Positions 18,050 through 28,399 of a stretch of 64,000 bases of DNA are shown in pieces. How positions within the stretch are numbered: position 1 is the first letter of the stretch; every line of letters begins with the position of its first letter. The notes under the pieces were generated by a model. That model made no database searches, was not told the DNA's origin, and saw only the letters and a list, made by a program, of their open reading frames with translations. The position numbers and the translations under genes were made by a program. Origin of the DNA: Shewanella atlantica (GTDB lineage: Bacteria > Pseudomonadota > Gammaproteobacteria > Enterobacterales > Shewanellaceae); contig NZ_RXNV01000001.1 of assembly GCF_003966265.1 (NCBI RefSeq), forward strand, positions 682,001 through 746,000, read 5' to 3'.

Positions 18050-20116
18050 CTACGAAAAACGGATCCCAACCTGTTGCAGTGCAGTAACCAGCTCGTCTAA
18101 CTCGAATGGCTTATGTAGTACTTTATAAGGCATCTGTGCATTGTTAGTGATGCCTATATCACCGATAAAACCTGAGATTAGCAATACTGAGATAGGCTCC
18201 TTCGATGACAGGTCATTGGCTAATTCATAGCCATTTATTCCACCGGGCATCAACACATCGGTAATAAGAAGCTCAATACCATTTAAACCCTCCTTATACT
18301 TTTCTCTCACAGCAACCGGATCTGCATAGGCTTCAACATCCATTCCAAGTAACTCACAATAATCAGTCAGGACGGTTAATAACTCCTCTTCATCATCAAC
18401 AATGAGCACTTTTAATTTATTTGTTACTGTCGGAATCCCCCCCTTTTCATCTGACACTATTTCCTGACGAGCCAGCTTCTTAGCCACTGGAAACCAAAGC
18501 CTGAACTCTGTCCCTTGCGAGTCAGATTTAATGACACTCATATAACCCTTAGAACGTTTCACGAAGCCATAGACCATAGAGAGGCCTAATCCAGTCCCTT
18601 TACTCTTATCTTTAGTCGTGAAAAATGGTTCAAAGATTTTCTCTAACAATGCTGCCTGGATACCGCTACCAGAGTCGATAACAGAGATAGTGATATACTC
18701 ACCCGACTCCACATGTGGCCTGCCGGTAATGCCAGGTAAGAGACCGCTGAGGTATGACTTATTGGTTCTTATGGTGATCTGCCCCTCTCCAGACATAGAG
18801 TCCTTCGCATTTAGCACCAAATTAATCAGAGCATCCTCCAGATCTCCCCTATCGACATAGATATTGCCAAGATCAGGTTTCACCTCGGTGATTAGTTCAA
18901 TTTGTGTCGTTAACGACTTGCCGAGTAGCTCCTCAAGCCCTTCAATAACATCATTTACCTCACAAGCCTGAGCACTAAACTGCTCCTGTCTTGAAAACTG
19001 CAATAGACGCCGGGTAAGATCAGTCCCCCTTTGACATGCTTTAAACGCTGTTCCCAGATAACGTTCGACCTTATCACCGCTACTCTTAAGTGACATCAAT
19101 TCAAGATTGCCTTTTAATACCCCCAGAATATTATTGAAATCATGAGCAATACCTCCAACCAACTGCCCCATTGCCTGCATCTTCTGCGTTCTCGCCATCA
19201 ACTGCTGCAACTGCTTCTGCTCTGTGATGTCCCGGCCGACGAGTGCGAATAAACTGCCGTGTTCACTGCGCTCTTCAAGCGCAACGAGGTGCATGTGCAG
19301 TAAGGCAGTTTCTTTATCAGCCTTAGTACATATCAACTCTCCATCGAACTCTGTTCTCGTATTGATCGCATGTAGCAGCTCGCCCTCATCATATCCGCTC
19401 GACATACCATCCTTGGAAACTTGATTTTCAAAAAGCAGGGTTATGGGCTTGCCAATAAGTTGAGTTCGAGGGTAGTGGCTGATACTTGTAGCGGCTGCGT
19501 TAGCGTACATAATGCTGGGAACACCAAATGAGGAGCGACTGGCTACAAGGATAAGGTCTTCACTATTGCTCACTATGGATTGGAACATCTCACTGTCTAT
19601 CGATTGCACGACACGACTCTTCGCTCTCTCCTGCCAGTCAACAGTTTGCTGAACAAGCATGCCCATAATAATATCGGACAAGAGATCACTTGAGTCGATA
19701 AGGAATGACAACCAAAGCTCGCTCGATGAATGAAAGAAGATCTGAATATTGACATCCTTCGCAGGCCACACGATAAATGATTGCCAACGGTGAACTATGG
19801 GCTTCTGGCTTGCAAATGGCCAATCTTTTGCTTCTTTCCATAGTGTGAGGTATCGAACAGGATCACGACACCAACAGGTTGATGAAGCAGGCATATCATC
19901 AAAATCGAGACAATTCTTAGGAACAATCAATACCGCTTGAGATTGACTTACATCGGCCAAAATTCTGCATAGTGGTAATAGAATATCTTCGCCGTTGATA
20001 AAGCTGGCTTGCAACTTACCAAGCTCAGCGAGTAGCCGGGGCCAAAAGGTGTTGAAATCAGTTTGAGAGAATTCATTAAACACTGTAGAGTCCGTTCCAG
20101 TTGTCCTTGTGTCCAT
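18050..20116 (-). CDS. Hybrid sensor histidine kinase (PAS-HisKA-HATPase-REC)
   Basis: 688 residues with no obvious transmembrane segment, so probably cytoplasmic. An uncharacterised N-terminal region (about 1-170) precedes a PAS domain (about 175-300; [21 protein letters not shown]). The dimerisation domain has the H-box [18 protein letters not shown]. The ATPase shows [10 protein letters not shown] (N box), DSGSGI (G1), FEPFFTTK (F) and GTGLGLSM (G2). The C-terminal receiver has [19 protein letters not shown] and HKPFE. The H-box HDFNN type usually pairs with an attached receiver. ATG at 20116. Heads a same-strand group with a response regulator and hemerythrin. Confidence 0.93.
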   Translation of the reverse strand: MDTRTTGTDSTVFNEFSQTDFNTFWPRLLAELGKLQASFINGEDILLPLCRILADVSQSQAVLIVPKNCLDFDDMPASSTCWCRDPVRYLTLWKEAKDWPFASQKPIVHRWQSFIVWPAKDVNIQIFFHSSSELWLSFLIDSSDLLSDIIMGMLVQQTVDWQERAKSRVVQSIDSEMFQSIVSNSEDLILVASRSSFGVPSIMYANAAATSISHYPRTQLIGKPITLLFENQVSKDGMSSGYDEGELLHAINTRTEFDGELICTKADKETALLHMHLVALEERSEHGSLFALVGRDITEQKQLQQLMARTQKMQAMGQLVGGIAHDFNNILGVLKGNLELMSLKSSGDKVERYLGTAFKACQRGTDLTRRLLQFSRQEQFSAQACEVNDVIEGLEELLGKSLTTQIELITEVKPDLGNIYVDRGDLEDALINLVLNAKDSMSGEGQITIRTNKSYLSGLLPGITGRPHVESGEYITISVIDSGSGIQAALLEKIFEPFFTTKDKSKGTGLGLSMVYGFVKRSKGYMSVIKSDSQGTEFRLWFPVAKKLARQEIVSDEKGGIPTVTNKLKVLIVDDEEELLTVLTDYCELLGMDVEAYADPVAVREKYKEGLNGIELLITDVLMPGGINGYELANDLSSKEPISVLLISGFIGDIGITNNAQMPYKVLHKPFELDELVTALQQVGIRFS

Positions 20117-20242
20117 TGATTATTCACCAATCATCCAAATTAAGTGGTTGTTAATAGCATAGTTTAGCTTGGCTATTTCGCGACATTATTCGGCATAAAG
20201 CTTGTAACTAAATTTAAACTCAATTGAGAGGAGCAGTAGAAG

Positions 20243-21100
20243 ATGACATCTTCAAGATGGATAGGTGCCCATGTCAGTGCAGCTGGTGGAATTGAGAATG
20301 CCCCCATCAATGCAAATAAGATAGGCGCTAATGCATTTGCACTTTTCACTAAGAATCAGCGCCGCTGGCAAGCCTCCCCACTGGCTCAAGAAAATATAGA
20401 AAAATTTAAGGAAAACTGCAGACAGGCTAATATTCCCGCTAATGCAATATTGCCCCACGACAGCTACCTGATAAATCTTGGTCATCCGGACAATATTCAG
20501 CTGGATAAATCGAGGCAGGCCTTCTTTGATGAGATGGATCGCTGTGAACAATTGGGGTTATCCTTACTCAATTTTCATCCAGGTAGTCATCTGAGAAAAA
20601 TAGAGATCGATGAATGCTTAACGAGGATAAGTCAGTCGATAAATATGGCGTTGGAGCGTTCGACAGGTGTTACCGCTGTCATTGAAAATACAGCGGGACA
20701 AGGTTCTAATTTAGGTCATAGCTTCGAACAACTGGCCCGGATTATTGATGGTGTAGAGGATAAGTCTCGTGTTGGTATATGCATAGATACCTGCCACATG
20801 TTTGCAGCGGGGTACGATTTGACAACAAAAGCTGCCTGTCATGAAAGCTTTGAATTATTTGACCGCATAGTGGGTAATCAATACCTCAAAGCCATGCATT
20901 TAAACGACAGTAAAACCCCGTTAAATAGTCGGGTCGACAGGCATGAATCTCTCGGGCTTGGCCATATAGGTAAAGAGGCATTCAGCTTCTTAATGAACCT
21001 TGAGGCAACAAAAAATATCCCTATGGTATTAGAGACTATCAACTCAGATATTTGGGAAGATGAGATAAACTGGCTACGTAGTTTGAGCGATGAACGCTGA
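20243..21100 (+). CDS. nfo: Endonuclease IV (AP endonuclease)
   Basis: Zinc-dependent enzyme of base excision repair that cuts 5' of abasic sites. The 285-residue product starts with [14 protein letters not shown] and has [47 protein letters not shown] and [22 protein letters not shown], which carry the zinc ligands. ATG at 20243. Single gene, divergent from the hybrid kinase; a hairpin follows. Confidence 0.97.
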   Translation: MTSSRWIGAHVSAAGGIENAPINANKIGANAFALFTKNQRRWQASPLAQENIEKFKENCRQANIPANAILPHDSYLINLGHPDNIQLDKSRQAFFDEMDRCEQLGLSLLNFHPGSHLRKIEIDECLTRISQSINMALERSTGVTAVIENTAGQGSNLGHSFEQLARIIDGVEDKSRVGICIDTCHMFAAGYDLTTKAACHESFELFDRIVGNQYLKAMHLNDSKTPLNSRVDRHESLGLGHIGKEAFSFLMNLEATKNIPMVLETINSDIWEDEINWLRSLSDER

Positions 21101-21117
21101 CAAATGTAAATCAACTA

Positions 21118-21142
21118 AAGCACTGTAATGGCTACAGTGCTT
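21118..21142. terminator. Hairpin after nfo, possible weak terminator
   Basis: AAGCACTGTA/TACAGTGCTT stem, but only two T follow on the plus strand. Lies between nfo and a convergent lipoprotein gene. Confidence 0.45.
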
Positions 21143-21190
21143 AAAACAACCAACAATATGCGACAGTCTCTTTATTCTTTTTGAGTCGCT

Positions 21191-21484
21191 CTACTGCAAA
21201 CACTTATAGATAACTGCTACCACCCTGGTCGGATCGCCATGATCGACTTGCGACCAAACGATATGCGTTCCATTAAGCTCTTCACCATGTTTCTTTGCAT
21301 TGAGCTTAGCATCTCTCAATGCAAACTCTCCCCTGCCAATTCCTGTAACCATGGCAAAGCTATCACAATGAGTCACTTCAAAGTCATAGGCTTCATTTAT
21401 TCGATGGTAAAGTTGAGGCTCATCGCTTGATACGCAAGCACTCAGCGTACAACAACAAAGTAAAGCAATTAAAAGTCTTAACAC
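21191..21484 (-). CDS. DUF4156 (RcsF-like) lipoprotein
   Basis: About 97 residues from a GTG at 21484. A short lipoprotein signal ends in LSAC. The mature part has THCDSFAMVTGIGRGEFALRDAK, NGTHIVW and a final VVAVIYKC, the pattern of DUF4156 proteins, which resemble RcsF. The two cysteines in the domain could form a disulfide. The start is uncertain: an in-frame TTG at 21535 would add 17 residues and neither has a good ribosome-binding site. Function unknown; outer membrane location inferred. Confidence 0.75.
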   Translation of the reverse strand: MLRLLIALLCCCTLSACVSSDEPQLYHRINEAYDFEVTHCDSFAMVTGIGRGEFALRDAKLNAKKHGEELNGTHIVWSQVDHGDPTRVVAVIYKCLQ

Positions 21485-21543
21485 CCTTTTGGAACCTGTC
21501 AGAAAAACCGGGGGAAAAGATATAAAAATTAACAATTCAAGAT

Positions 21544-21559
21544 CGTGAGACAGATCACA
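21544..21559. promoter_or_regulatory. CRP-like site upstream of the DUF4156 gene
   Basis: CGTGAGACAGATCACA matches TGTGA-N6-TCACA at all but one position, 60 bp before the lipoprotein start. Confidence 0.5.
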
Positions 21560-21708
21560 GCGAAGGCTAATTGCGAATTACATTCCGTTACACAGATTAA
21601 GAGAAGCCTGGCAAGCGAAACACTTAGCTAATCTTATTAACAAACCCGCAAACCGTCGGCAAGCAGCAACAGAATAACCAACACTCATCTCAGCGCCTAC
21701 AACTTGTT

Positions 21709-21974
21709 ATATACCCAAGCCACTTGGAAATGAAGGATTCAGTGGGAATTTAATGCGCTTTAGGCAAGGCATTGATTGCAGGTAATAGTTGTTCCCTTAG
21801 CAAAATCAATAACGCAGAATAAATCACATTAAAACCCATCAACGAAGGCATTGCACGAGCCCACTTCGTTGTTGCAGTAGCTTAAAATGGGATGACCATT
21901 CCTACGCCAGTGCGCCTAGAATTGAACTCGCGCAAGGCCTCTGAAACGAGCATTTCCAGGTCGTTTGGGTATAT
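21709..21974. mobile_element. MITE-like repeat with terminal inverted repeats
   Basis: 266 bp with 23-bp imperfect inverted ends: the left end is ATATACCCAAGCCACTTGG plus AAAT, and the right end is its complement with four differences. No ORF inside. It occupies most of the 499-bp gap between the lipoprotein gene and thrC. From memory, this type of dispersed repeat starting TATACCCAAGC is common in Shewanella and Vibrio genomes. The first 14 bases recur at 44276. Confidence 0.7.
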
Positions 21975-22034
21975 GGGACGAAAAAGAGGCTGATACTCTT
22001 TAGATCGTCCCATAAAACCTCATCCTGCTAAAAC

Positions 22035-23315
22035 CTAGAGCACCTTAAACAGATGAGATTTTAACTCTGTAAAATTAGCCTCTAATGTTACTGATAATAT
22101 CTCTTTGTCAGCGACAGCAGCTAAAGCCGGAGGAAGTGGCACCTCAATGTTTAGCTCGCTTTCAACCACCTCTTTAAACTTAGCAGGGTGAGCCGTCCCC
22201 AGGAATATACCTCTCTCATCGTCGGACATAGTCAAGGTTAACGCTTGAGCCGCAATGGCTGCATGAGGCTCAGAAAGATAGCCTGCACGATTTAACTCTT
22301 TGAGCGCCTCAGAGGTATCCGACTCGGATAAAGCGACACCGGAGATATCCGATAGAGACCAACCCATGGCATCGACTATCGCTTCCACTCTTGGCCAGTT
22401 ACTTGGCTCAGCGACATCCATAGCATTAGACATGGTTGCAACGGTTGCATGAGGAAGCCAATCACCCTGGTCTAAATAACGCGGCACAGTATCATTGCTG
22501 TTTGTGGCGGCAACAAAGCGTTTAACGGGTAATCCCATCGCTTTGGCAAACAATCCCGCAGTTAAATTACCAAAGTTACCACTGGGAACGGCAATCACAG
22601 GCTCTTGATTATGCTCACGTTTAAATTGAGCTACAGCCTCAAAGTAATAACAGATCTGGGCAAGCAGGCGACTAATATTGATGGAGTTAGCCGAGTTCAG
22701 ATGCAAGCCGTCCCGAACATCGCTATCTTCGAACGCTCGCTTAACTAAGTCCTGACAAGCATCAAAGTCTGACTCAACCGATACCGTGTGTATGTTGTCA
22801 CCCAGGGTCGTAAACATCTTTTCCTGCAGCAAACTAATCTTACCTTTAGGATACAGAACCACGACTTGGATGTTATCCAAACCAAAGAATGCGTCGGCAA
22901 CGGCAGCCCCGGTATCACCGGAGGTTGCAGTTAAAATACTAATTTTTTCATCTGAAGCGAGTTCGTTCAGACACTGCGCCATAAATCGTGCGCCAAAATC
23001 TTTAAATGCTAATGTTGGACCATGAAATAACTCTAAACAATGCCGTTTATCATCGGCTTTAGCGAGAGAAAGCTGAAAATTAAAGGCTTTCTCAACCAGG
23101 GTGTCTACCTTATCCTGACCAAGCTCAGATGATAACCAGGCGCCGAGTATCTTTTTGCATCGTTCAACAAAAGGCAAGGCTAAAAGGGCTTCAACATCAT
23201 CCAAAACCGGGATCTGCTTCGGAAAAAAAAGCCCTCTGTCTTTCCCCAGGCCTAACTTCAAGGCTTGGGTAAAATTCACCACCTGCTGTGGGTGCTTTAG
23301 GTTATACAGTTCCAT
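22035..23315 (-). CDS. thrC: Threonine synthase
   Basis: PLP enzyme converting O-phosphohomoserine to threonine, last step of the pathway. 426 residues, as in E. coli. It begins MELYNLKHPQQVVNFTQAL. The PLP lysine is in FHGPTLAFKDFGARFMAQ; SGDTGAAVADAF, PSGNFGNLTAGLFAKAMG and GTAHPAKFKEVVE are also present. ATG at 23315. Last gene of the thr operon, 74 bp after thrB. Confidence 0.97.
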   Translation of the reverse strand: MELYNLKHPQQVVNFTQALKLGLGKDRGLFFPKQIPVLDDVEALLALPFVERCKKILGAWLSSELGQDKVDTLVEKAFNFQLSLAKADDKRHCLELFHGPTLAFKDFGARFMAQCLNELASDEKISILTATSGDTGAAVADAFFGLDNIQVVVLYPKGKISLLQEKMFTTLGDNIHTVSVESDFDACQDLVKRAFEDSDVRDGLHLNSANSINISRLLAQICYYFEAVAQFKREHNQEPVIAVPSGNFGNLTAGLFAKAMGLPVKRFVAATNSNDTVPRYLDQGDWLPHATVATMSNAMDVAEPSNWPRVEAIVDAMGWSLSDISGVALSESDTSEALKELNRAGYLSEPHAAIAAQALTLTMSDDERGIFLGTAHPAKFKEVVESELNIEVPLPPALAAVADKEILSVTLEANFTELKSHLFKVL

Positions 23316-23389
23316 GATTCTAATACCTTTTTAAAATTCAAATCTTTAATTCAGAGAGCAATGAGCAGTTGGCATACATGTTCGAATAA

Positions 23390-24328
23390 CTAGATATCTT
23401 CCGTTGTACGGGCGCCTTGGGCATCTATTCGGCAGATATGGGAAAAGCCCCCTTGCTCTAAGTAATTCTGGTCCAGCCATTCTTGCGCTTTGTTGGCCTT
23501 GTCTAAGCTGTCCGTGACAGAAAACAGAGTGGGACCACTACCGGAAATTCCGGTCGTTAGCATGCCTATCTTCGCGAGTGCAGCTCTTGAATCTTCATAA
23601 CCGGGAATAGCCGATGCTCGATAGGGTTCGGCCAATACATCTTTCAACACCGAGATCGCCATAGTGGGATCTTGACGGTATGACGCATGAACAAATGCAC
23701 TGAGATAACGGCCAAAATCGATTGCCACAGACTTATCATATTGACTCGGTAATAACTCACGCATTTTGGCGGTCGAGAGTGAGATCCCCGGATAGGCAAC
23801 AACCCAATACCAGTTCTCAAATGTCGGAATGTCATCACAAACTTTCTCAGGGGTATCTAACATCAACTGCATCCCACCTAAGAAACATGGCGCGACATTA
23901 TCATAATGAACAGAGCCGCTAATCTTGCCCTCGAACTTCCCCATCAACCTCAGTAAATCTTGCTCATTATAAGGGTGAGAAAAATGTTCATTTAACGCAT
24001 ACAGAGCCGCTACGACGGAGCTAGCACTCGAGCCTAAGCCACTGCCTACGGGAAGGTTTTTCTCTAATGTGAGTAAAAGCCCCTCCTCTCTGCCCAGCTG
24101 CTCGAGAAAGAACTCCGCACATTGATAAACAATATTCTCTTGCGGATCTTGCGGTAGCTTCTCAGCCCAGCGACCGGCAAGAGACAGATTGATCCCCTTA
24201 TCGGCGTCGCAGATACTGACTCGATCGCCGAGCAGGCTGCCATCGATTGGAGCCAGTGCAGCACCGAGTAGATCAAACCCAACGCCGACATTACCCATAG
24301 AGGCTGGAGCATATACAGTTAAACTCAT
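23390..24328 (-). CDS. thrB: Homoserine kinase
   Basis: Phosphorylates homoserine with ATP (GHMP kinase family). 312 residues. It begins MSLTVYAPASMGNVGVGFDLLG, has the ATP loop LPVGSGLGSSASSVVAAL and the C-terminal GISGSGPTLFSV. Its ATG overlaps the TGA of a 31-codon thrB-like stub directly upstream, instead of overlapping the thrA stop. The enzyme itself looks intact. Confidence 0.97.
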   Translation of the reverse strand: MSLTVYAPASMGNVGVGFDLLGAALAPIDGSLLGDRVSICDADKGINLSLAGRWAEKLPQDPQENIVYQCAEFFLEQLGREEGLLLTLEKNLPVGSGLGSSASSVVAALYALNEHFSHPYNEQDLLRLMGKFEGKISGSVHYDNVAPCFLGGMQLMLDTPEKVCDDIPTFENWYWVVAYPGISLSTAKMRELLPSQYDKSVAIDFGRYLSAFVHASYRQDPTMAISVLKDVLAEPYRASAIPGYEDSRAALAKIGMLTTGISGSGPTLFSVTDSLDKANKAQEWLDQNYLEQGGFSHICRIDAQGARTTEDI

Positions 24329-24420
24329 AACGACACCTCGACGACTTCACCTTGGAGCAGATTAAACCCGAGCACACAAGCATTCCCCATAGAAGCCGGA
24401 ACATACACAGTCAGACTCAT
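24325..24420 (-). pseudogene. Duplicated 5' end of thrB (31-codon stub ORF)
   Basis: An open frame of 31 codons starts with ATG overlapping the thrA stop (ATGA) and ends with TGA overlapping the thrB ATG (again ATGA). Its product begins [19 protein letters not shown], nearly the N-terminus of ThrB, then diverges after LLQGEVVEVSL. The aligned 22 codons differ mainly at third positions (7 synonymous and 4 amino-acid changes, plus one inserted codon). This indicates an old duplication or recombination with a diverged thrB. It bridges thrA and thrB with unbroken translational coupling. Confidence 0.85.
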
Positions 24421-26882
24421 GAGCTCATCTCCCGTGTCCAGTTTAATGTCCTGAGCAGATCGGCAAAGGCGCCCGCAGCGGTAACATCGGTTCCTGCACC
24501 ATAGCCCCTAAGCACAAAGGGGATCGGCTGATAGTAACGGCTATAAAATGCCAGTGCGTTCTCTCCACCTTTAACACTATAAAGTGGGTCGCTTGCATCG
24601 ACTTCAGCTATTTTAACGCGGCAGCCATCATCATCGATCTGCCCCACATATCTAAGGACTTTTCCTTCACTGCGGGCTTTCTCTACCCAGAGAGCGATCT
24701 GCTGATCAAGCTTTGGCAGGTTACCCATGAAAGTCTCAACATCACCATCTGCATCAAATGAATCTGGTAACACAGACTCGATGTTAATATCATTTAGCTC
24801 TAAATCTAAGCCTACTTCACGGGCCAGAATAAGCACCTTTCTCGCGACATCCATACCACTTAAATCATCGCGAGGATCGGGCTCAGTAAAACACTTATCT
24901 CTGGCAATAGCTGTCGCTTGTGAAAGTGTCATCCCCTCATCGAGCATGCCGAATATATAAGAGAGCGAACCGGATAAGATACCATTGAATTTTAGTAACT
25001 TATCCCCGGCAAACAATAATTTTTTCAAATTATCGATCACAGGTAAGCCGGCTCCAACGGTTGTTTCGTAAAGGAACTGTCTACGTTGTTTCAGAGCCGT
25101 TGCGCGTAATGCGCGGTAATATTCGATATCGCGGGTATTCGCTTTTTTATTGGGTGTGACGACATGCAAACCGGCATTCATCACATCTAAATATTTATCC
25201 GATACATACTCACTGGAGGTACAATCAACCAACACAGGATTGAGCAGTTGCTGTTCTTTAGCCCACTTAAGCATCAGGTCCAAGTCACACTCGGCCTGAC
25301 AATCTGACAACAGGCTCTGCCAGCCACTGAGATCGACGCCTTTGGCATCGAGCAGCATATGCCTGGAGTTAGCAATACCACACACACGAATGGTGATGTG
25401 TTGCTGTTTCAGCATTTCAGCCTGCTGCTTTATCTGTTCGAGTAGACCGGCACCAACATTGCCGCAGCCAACTAAGAACACGTCGAGATAATGTTGAACA
25501 TCGAAAAAGCTTTGATGACAGGCTGAGATCGCATGCTTAGTTTTTCGCTGTTCGATAACCGTCGATATTGAACGTTCGGAGGATCCCTGAGCGATAGCCA
25601 CGATATTAACTGTCGCTTGAGCCAATGCCTGGAAAAACTTACCCGCAACCCCTTTATGAGTCCGCATCCCATCCCCAATTAACGAGACGATGGCTAATTC
25701 ATGTCTCATCTCTATTGGTTCAAGAATTTCACTTTTTAATTCCAGCTCGAACTCCAGCTCCAGAGATTCTTTTGCCTTAGCGGCATCTTGAGTCGCCACA
25801 CAAAAGCTAATGCTATATTCAGAGGAGCTTTGAGTAATTAGAGAGATGGAGATCCCCGAACGCGAGATGGCGCCGAGAGTACGGCTCGCCATGCCCACCA
25901 TGCCTTTCATTCCGGGCCCCGAAATATCAAACATGGTTTGCTCATCTAAATTCGAGATAGCCTTTACATTCAAGCCACTTTCATCGGCTTCATTAGAAAC
26001 AAGTGTTCCGGGGGCCTTTGGGTTAAAGCTATTTCTGATATAGCATGGGATATGGTACTGAGCGATAGGTGAGATAGTTTTTGGATGCAATACCTTTGCA
26101 CCAAAATATGAAAGCTCCATCGCCTCCTGGTAACTTAACTGAGAGAGTAATTTCGCATCGGTAACGACTCGGGGATCGGTATTATAGACTCCGTCAACGT
26201 CGGTCCAGATTTCACAACAACTGGCATCCAGGCATGCCGACAATACCGCAGCAGAGTAATCTGAACCATTCCTTCCAAGTGTGACCGTGCGCCCTTCTTT
26301 ATCACCGGCAGTAAAGCCCGGCATAACCCAGACACGATATTCATCCAGTGCTACTCGATTGAAGCGGGCCTTGCTCGACTCTATATCGACCACGGATTCT
26401 AATGGGTCACCCGAAGCAAGAAACAGAGAGTGTGGTTCAAAAACTTTAGAGCTGAGACCTTTAGCAACCATTAATTGCGCCATAAGGGCTGCGGAGAGCT
26501 TTTCTCCACCAACAAGAATTTCGGCGCGCACGAAATCGGGACATTCCTTTAAAAGACTGATACCGAGTAATTTGTTTTCCCAGAAGCTAAGTTGCTGAGA
26601 TAAACGCTCCATTAAAGGAGCTAACTGTTGGGATTGCAAAACTGAGGAGGCATTCTGGTACAAGGAACTGAACACCTGTTCAACACCCGATAAGACAGGT
26701 TTGAAATTGCCGCCGCTAACTGCAACATCGACCATCTCAAGCAAACCATTGGTTACCGTCGCCGGTGCCGACAAAACAACGGCAACTGGCTCGCTCTTAG
26801 CGGTATCGACCACGATGTCTGCAGCCGTATTAAATCGTTGCCAATTTGCCAGCGAGGTACCGCCAAACTTCATTACTTTCAT
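24417..26882 (-). CDS. thrA: Bifunctional aspartokinase I / homoserine dehydrogenase I
   Basis: Catalyses the first and third steps of threonine synthesis. 821 residues, E. coli ThrA is 820. The kinase domain starts [17 protein letters not shown] and has [16 protein letters not shown]; two ACT units lie at about 310-450 ([34 protein letters not shown]). The dehydrogenase domain from about 465 has the NAD loop [14 protein letters not shown] and NKKANT plus [18 protein letters not shown]. The ATG at 26882 has AGGAGA upstream; an in-frame GTG at 26900 is not used. Preceded by leader peptide and attenuator. Confidence 0.97.
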   Translation of the reverse strand: MKVMKFGGTSLANWQRFNTAADIVVDTAKSEPVAVVLSAPATVTNGLLEMVDVAVSGGNFKPVLSGVEQVFSSLYQNASSVLQSQQLAPLMERLSQQLSFWENKLLGISLLKECPDFVRAEILVGGEKLSAALMAQLMVAKGLSSKVFEPHSLFLASGDPLESVVDIESSKARFNRVALDEYRVWVMPGFTAGDKEGRTVTLGRNGSDYSAAVLSACLDASCCEIWTDVDGVYNTDPRVVTDAKLLSQLSYQEAMELSYFGAKVLHPKTISPIAQYHIPCYIRNSFNPKAPGTLVSNEADESGLNVKAISNLDEQTMFDISGPGMKGMVGMASRTLGAISRSGISISLITQSSSEYSISFCVATQDAAKAKESLELEFELELKSEILEPIEMRHELAIVSLIGDGMRTHKGVAGKFFQALAQATVNIVAIAQGSSERSISTVIEQRKTKHAISACHQSFFDVQHYLDVFLVGCGNVGAGLLEQIKQQAEMLKQQHITIRVCGIANSRHMLLDAKGVDLSGWQSLLSDCQAECDLDLMLKWAKEQQLLNPVLVDCTSSEYVSDKYLDVMNAGLHVVTPNKKANTRDIEYYRALRATALKQRRQFLYETTVGAGLPVIDNLKKLLFAGDKLLKFNGILSGSLSYIFGMLDEGMTLSQATAIARDKCFTEPDPRDDLSGMDVARKVLILAREVGLDLELNDINIESVLPDSFDADGDVETFMGNLPKLDQQIALWVEKARSEGKVLRYVGQIDDDGCRVKIAEVDASDPLYSVKGGENALAFYSRYYQPIPFVLRGYGAGTDVTAAGAFADLLRTLNWTREMSS

Positions 26883-26914
26883 ACTATCTCCTTGTACCAC
26901 GCTACCTAAGAAAC

Positions 26915-26946
26915 AAAAAAGCCCGCTCCTTGTTATGGGAGCGGGC
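26915..26946 (-). terminator. Threonine-operon attenuator
   Basis: On the minus strand GCCCGCTCC/GGAGCGGGC forms a 9-bp stem with an 8-nt loop followed by T6. It lies 27 nt after the leader-peptide stop and 33 nt before thrA, the classical attenuator position. Confidence 0.93.
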
Positions 26947-26973
26947 TATTATTTACATTCTTTCAGAGTGTGT

Positions 26974-27045
26974 TCAGCCTGCCCCCACGAATATAATCGT
27001 GGTGGTTGTAATAATGGTGGTTACAACTGTATTCAGGCAATGCAT
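26974..27045 (-). CDS. thrL: thr operon leader peptide
   Basis: 23-codon ORF just before the attenuator. After MHCLNT the peptide reads VVTTIITTTTII and ends FVGAG. Seven Thr and four Ile codons make it a threonine/isoleucine sensor like E. coli ThrL, which also ends GNGAG. Ribosome stalling at these codons would prevent the terminator. The ribosome-binding site is weak. A TTGACA lies on the minus strand at 27114-27119 but no good -10 follows it. Confidence 0.92.
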   Translation of the reverse strand: MHCLNTVVTTIITTTTIIFVGAG

Positions 27046-27060
27046 TTGAAAATCACTTAA

Positions 27061-27605
27061 TCCAAAAGAGTTTAAAATTCGATGGATACAGAATTGCTTT
27101 TTTCTTGGGCTGATGTCAACCCCTTATTCGCAAATCTTTTAAAAAAACTCAGTTCGTATCATCGCAGCACCTTATTCACAGGTGAGGAATTATCAGCAGG
27201 CAATATTGCAGATATCGAATAAGTTAGCTTGACAACACCACAGATTACGTAAACGTAAGCATTGTATGTAACCAGCTATTAGATAATAGGTTTTTTCTTA
27301 ACAAACAAAAGTAAAACAACACAGAAATGATAAAAAATCGTGTTCACGACTATGTCCCCACCAACATAGCAAAATAGATGTTTTACTTATTATCATCTAC
27401 AAAAACAGACGGACTCTACCGCATAAGTTTTGACTAAATATTCGAGTGAGCCACTTAAATATTCTGCTAGATAAAAATCTGTCTCTCTCCGATGCAGGAA
27501 AAAATGAGTAATCTAAGGTGAACTCGACCGCATAAGCTGATGCAAATCATCGCCAACAATTAAAAAGCAAGATAGAATGCGCGCACATTCTGAATTGGAG
27601 GCGAC
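27061..27605. other. Intergenic region between thrL and slyD
   Basis: 545 bp, AT-rich, divergent promoters expected on both sides. I see no gene, strong hairpin or repeat in it. Confidence 0.5.
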
Positions 27606-28235
27606 ATGAAAATCACTCAACACAGTGCTGTAAGCATTCACTACCGTTTATCAAACGCAAAAGGCGAATTGATCGAAGACTCTTTTGAAGGCGAGCCAAT
27701 GCTCTACCTGCATGGGGCAGAAAACATGATCCCAGGCCTTGAGTCTCAACTTGAAGGCAAGGTTGCCGGTGATAAACTTGAGGTGTCTGTTAGCGCTGAA
27801 AATGGCTATGGCCCATATCATGATGGTTTAAAGCAAGAAGTGCCATTGAGTGCATTCGGTGATATTCAGGATATCGTTCCTGGTATGCGCTTTATCGCAG
27901 AAACTGAAATGGGCCAACGCCCGGTTCAAGTTAAAGAAGTGAAAGATGATATTGTAGTTGTCGATGGTAACCATCCATTAGCCGGTCAATCGCTAACCTT
28001 TAACGTTGAAGTTCTTGATGTTCGTGAAGCTACGGCTGAAGAGATCGCCCACGGTCATATCCATGCACATGGTGGTTGCGGATCAGAAGGTGGTCACGAG
28101 CACAGTCATGAAGGCGGTTGTTGTGGCGGTTCTGACCATGAACATAGCCATGAAGGTGGCTGCTGCAGCGACAAGCATGATGAGCCAGCTAAAGAAGGCT
28201 GTGACGGTAATGGTGGTTGCGGCTGCAGGCACTAA
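27606..28235 (+). CDS. slyD: FKBP-type peptidyl-prolyl isomerase SlyD
   Basis: Cytoplasmic prolyl isomerase, chaperone and metal-binding protein involved in nickel delivery to hydrogenase. 209 residues. FKBP domain with insert-in-flap (residues 1-150): SIHYRLSNAKGELIEDSF, ENMIPGLESQLEGK, ENGYGPYHDGLKQEVP and DGNHPLAGQSLTFNVEV. The tail of about 55 residues is rich in His, Cys and Gly, with two copies of an HEHSHEGGCC block and a GCGCRH end. ATG at 27606 with TTGGAGG 5 nt upstream. A strong terminator follows. Confidence 0.97.
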   Translation: MKITQHSAVSIHYRLSNAKGELIEDSFEGEPMLYLHGAENMIPGLESQLEGKVAGDKLEVSVSAENGYGPYHDGLKQEVPLSAFGDIQDIVPGMRFIAETEMGQRPVQVKEVKDDIVVVDGNHPLAGQSLTFNVEVLDVREATAEEIAHGHIHAHGGCGSEGGHEHSHEGGCCGGSDHEHSHEGGCCSDKHDEPAKEGCDGNGGCGCRH

Positions 28236-28300
28236 CTCGTCAAATCAGATTTAGATGAGACGGTTATTATTTAGTACCAACTCATATTAAATCAATCTAA

Positions 28301-28338
28301 GCCCATAACACTAAAAATAGTGTTATGGGCTTTTTTTC
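28301..28338 (+). terminator. Rho-independent terminator of slyD
   Basis: GCCCATAACACTA/TAGTGTTATGGGC 13-bp stem followed by T7. Confidence 0.93.
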
Positions 28339-28399
28339 ATCTATAATCCGCTAATGTTTATTCGCGATGGATCGCAGTGATTCAGACAAAGGAATGTTT

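Noticed and set aside
28006..28254. Alternative-frame ORF over the slyD tail
   Set aside because: Its reading is a by-product of the repetitive His/Cys/Gly codons of slyD.
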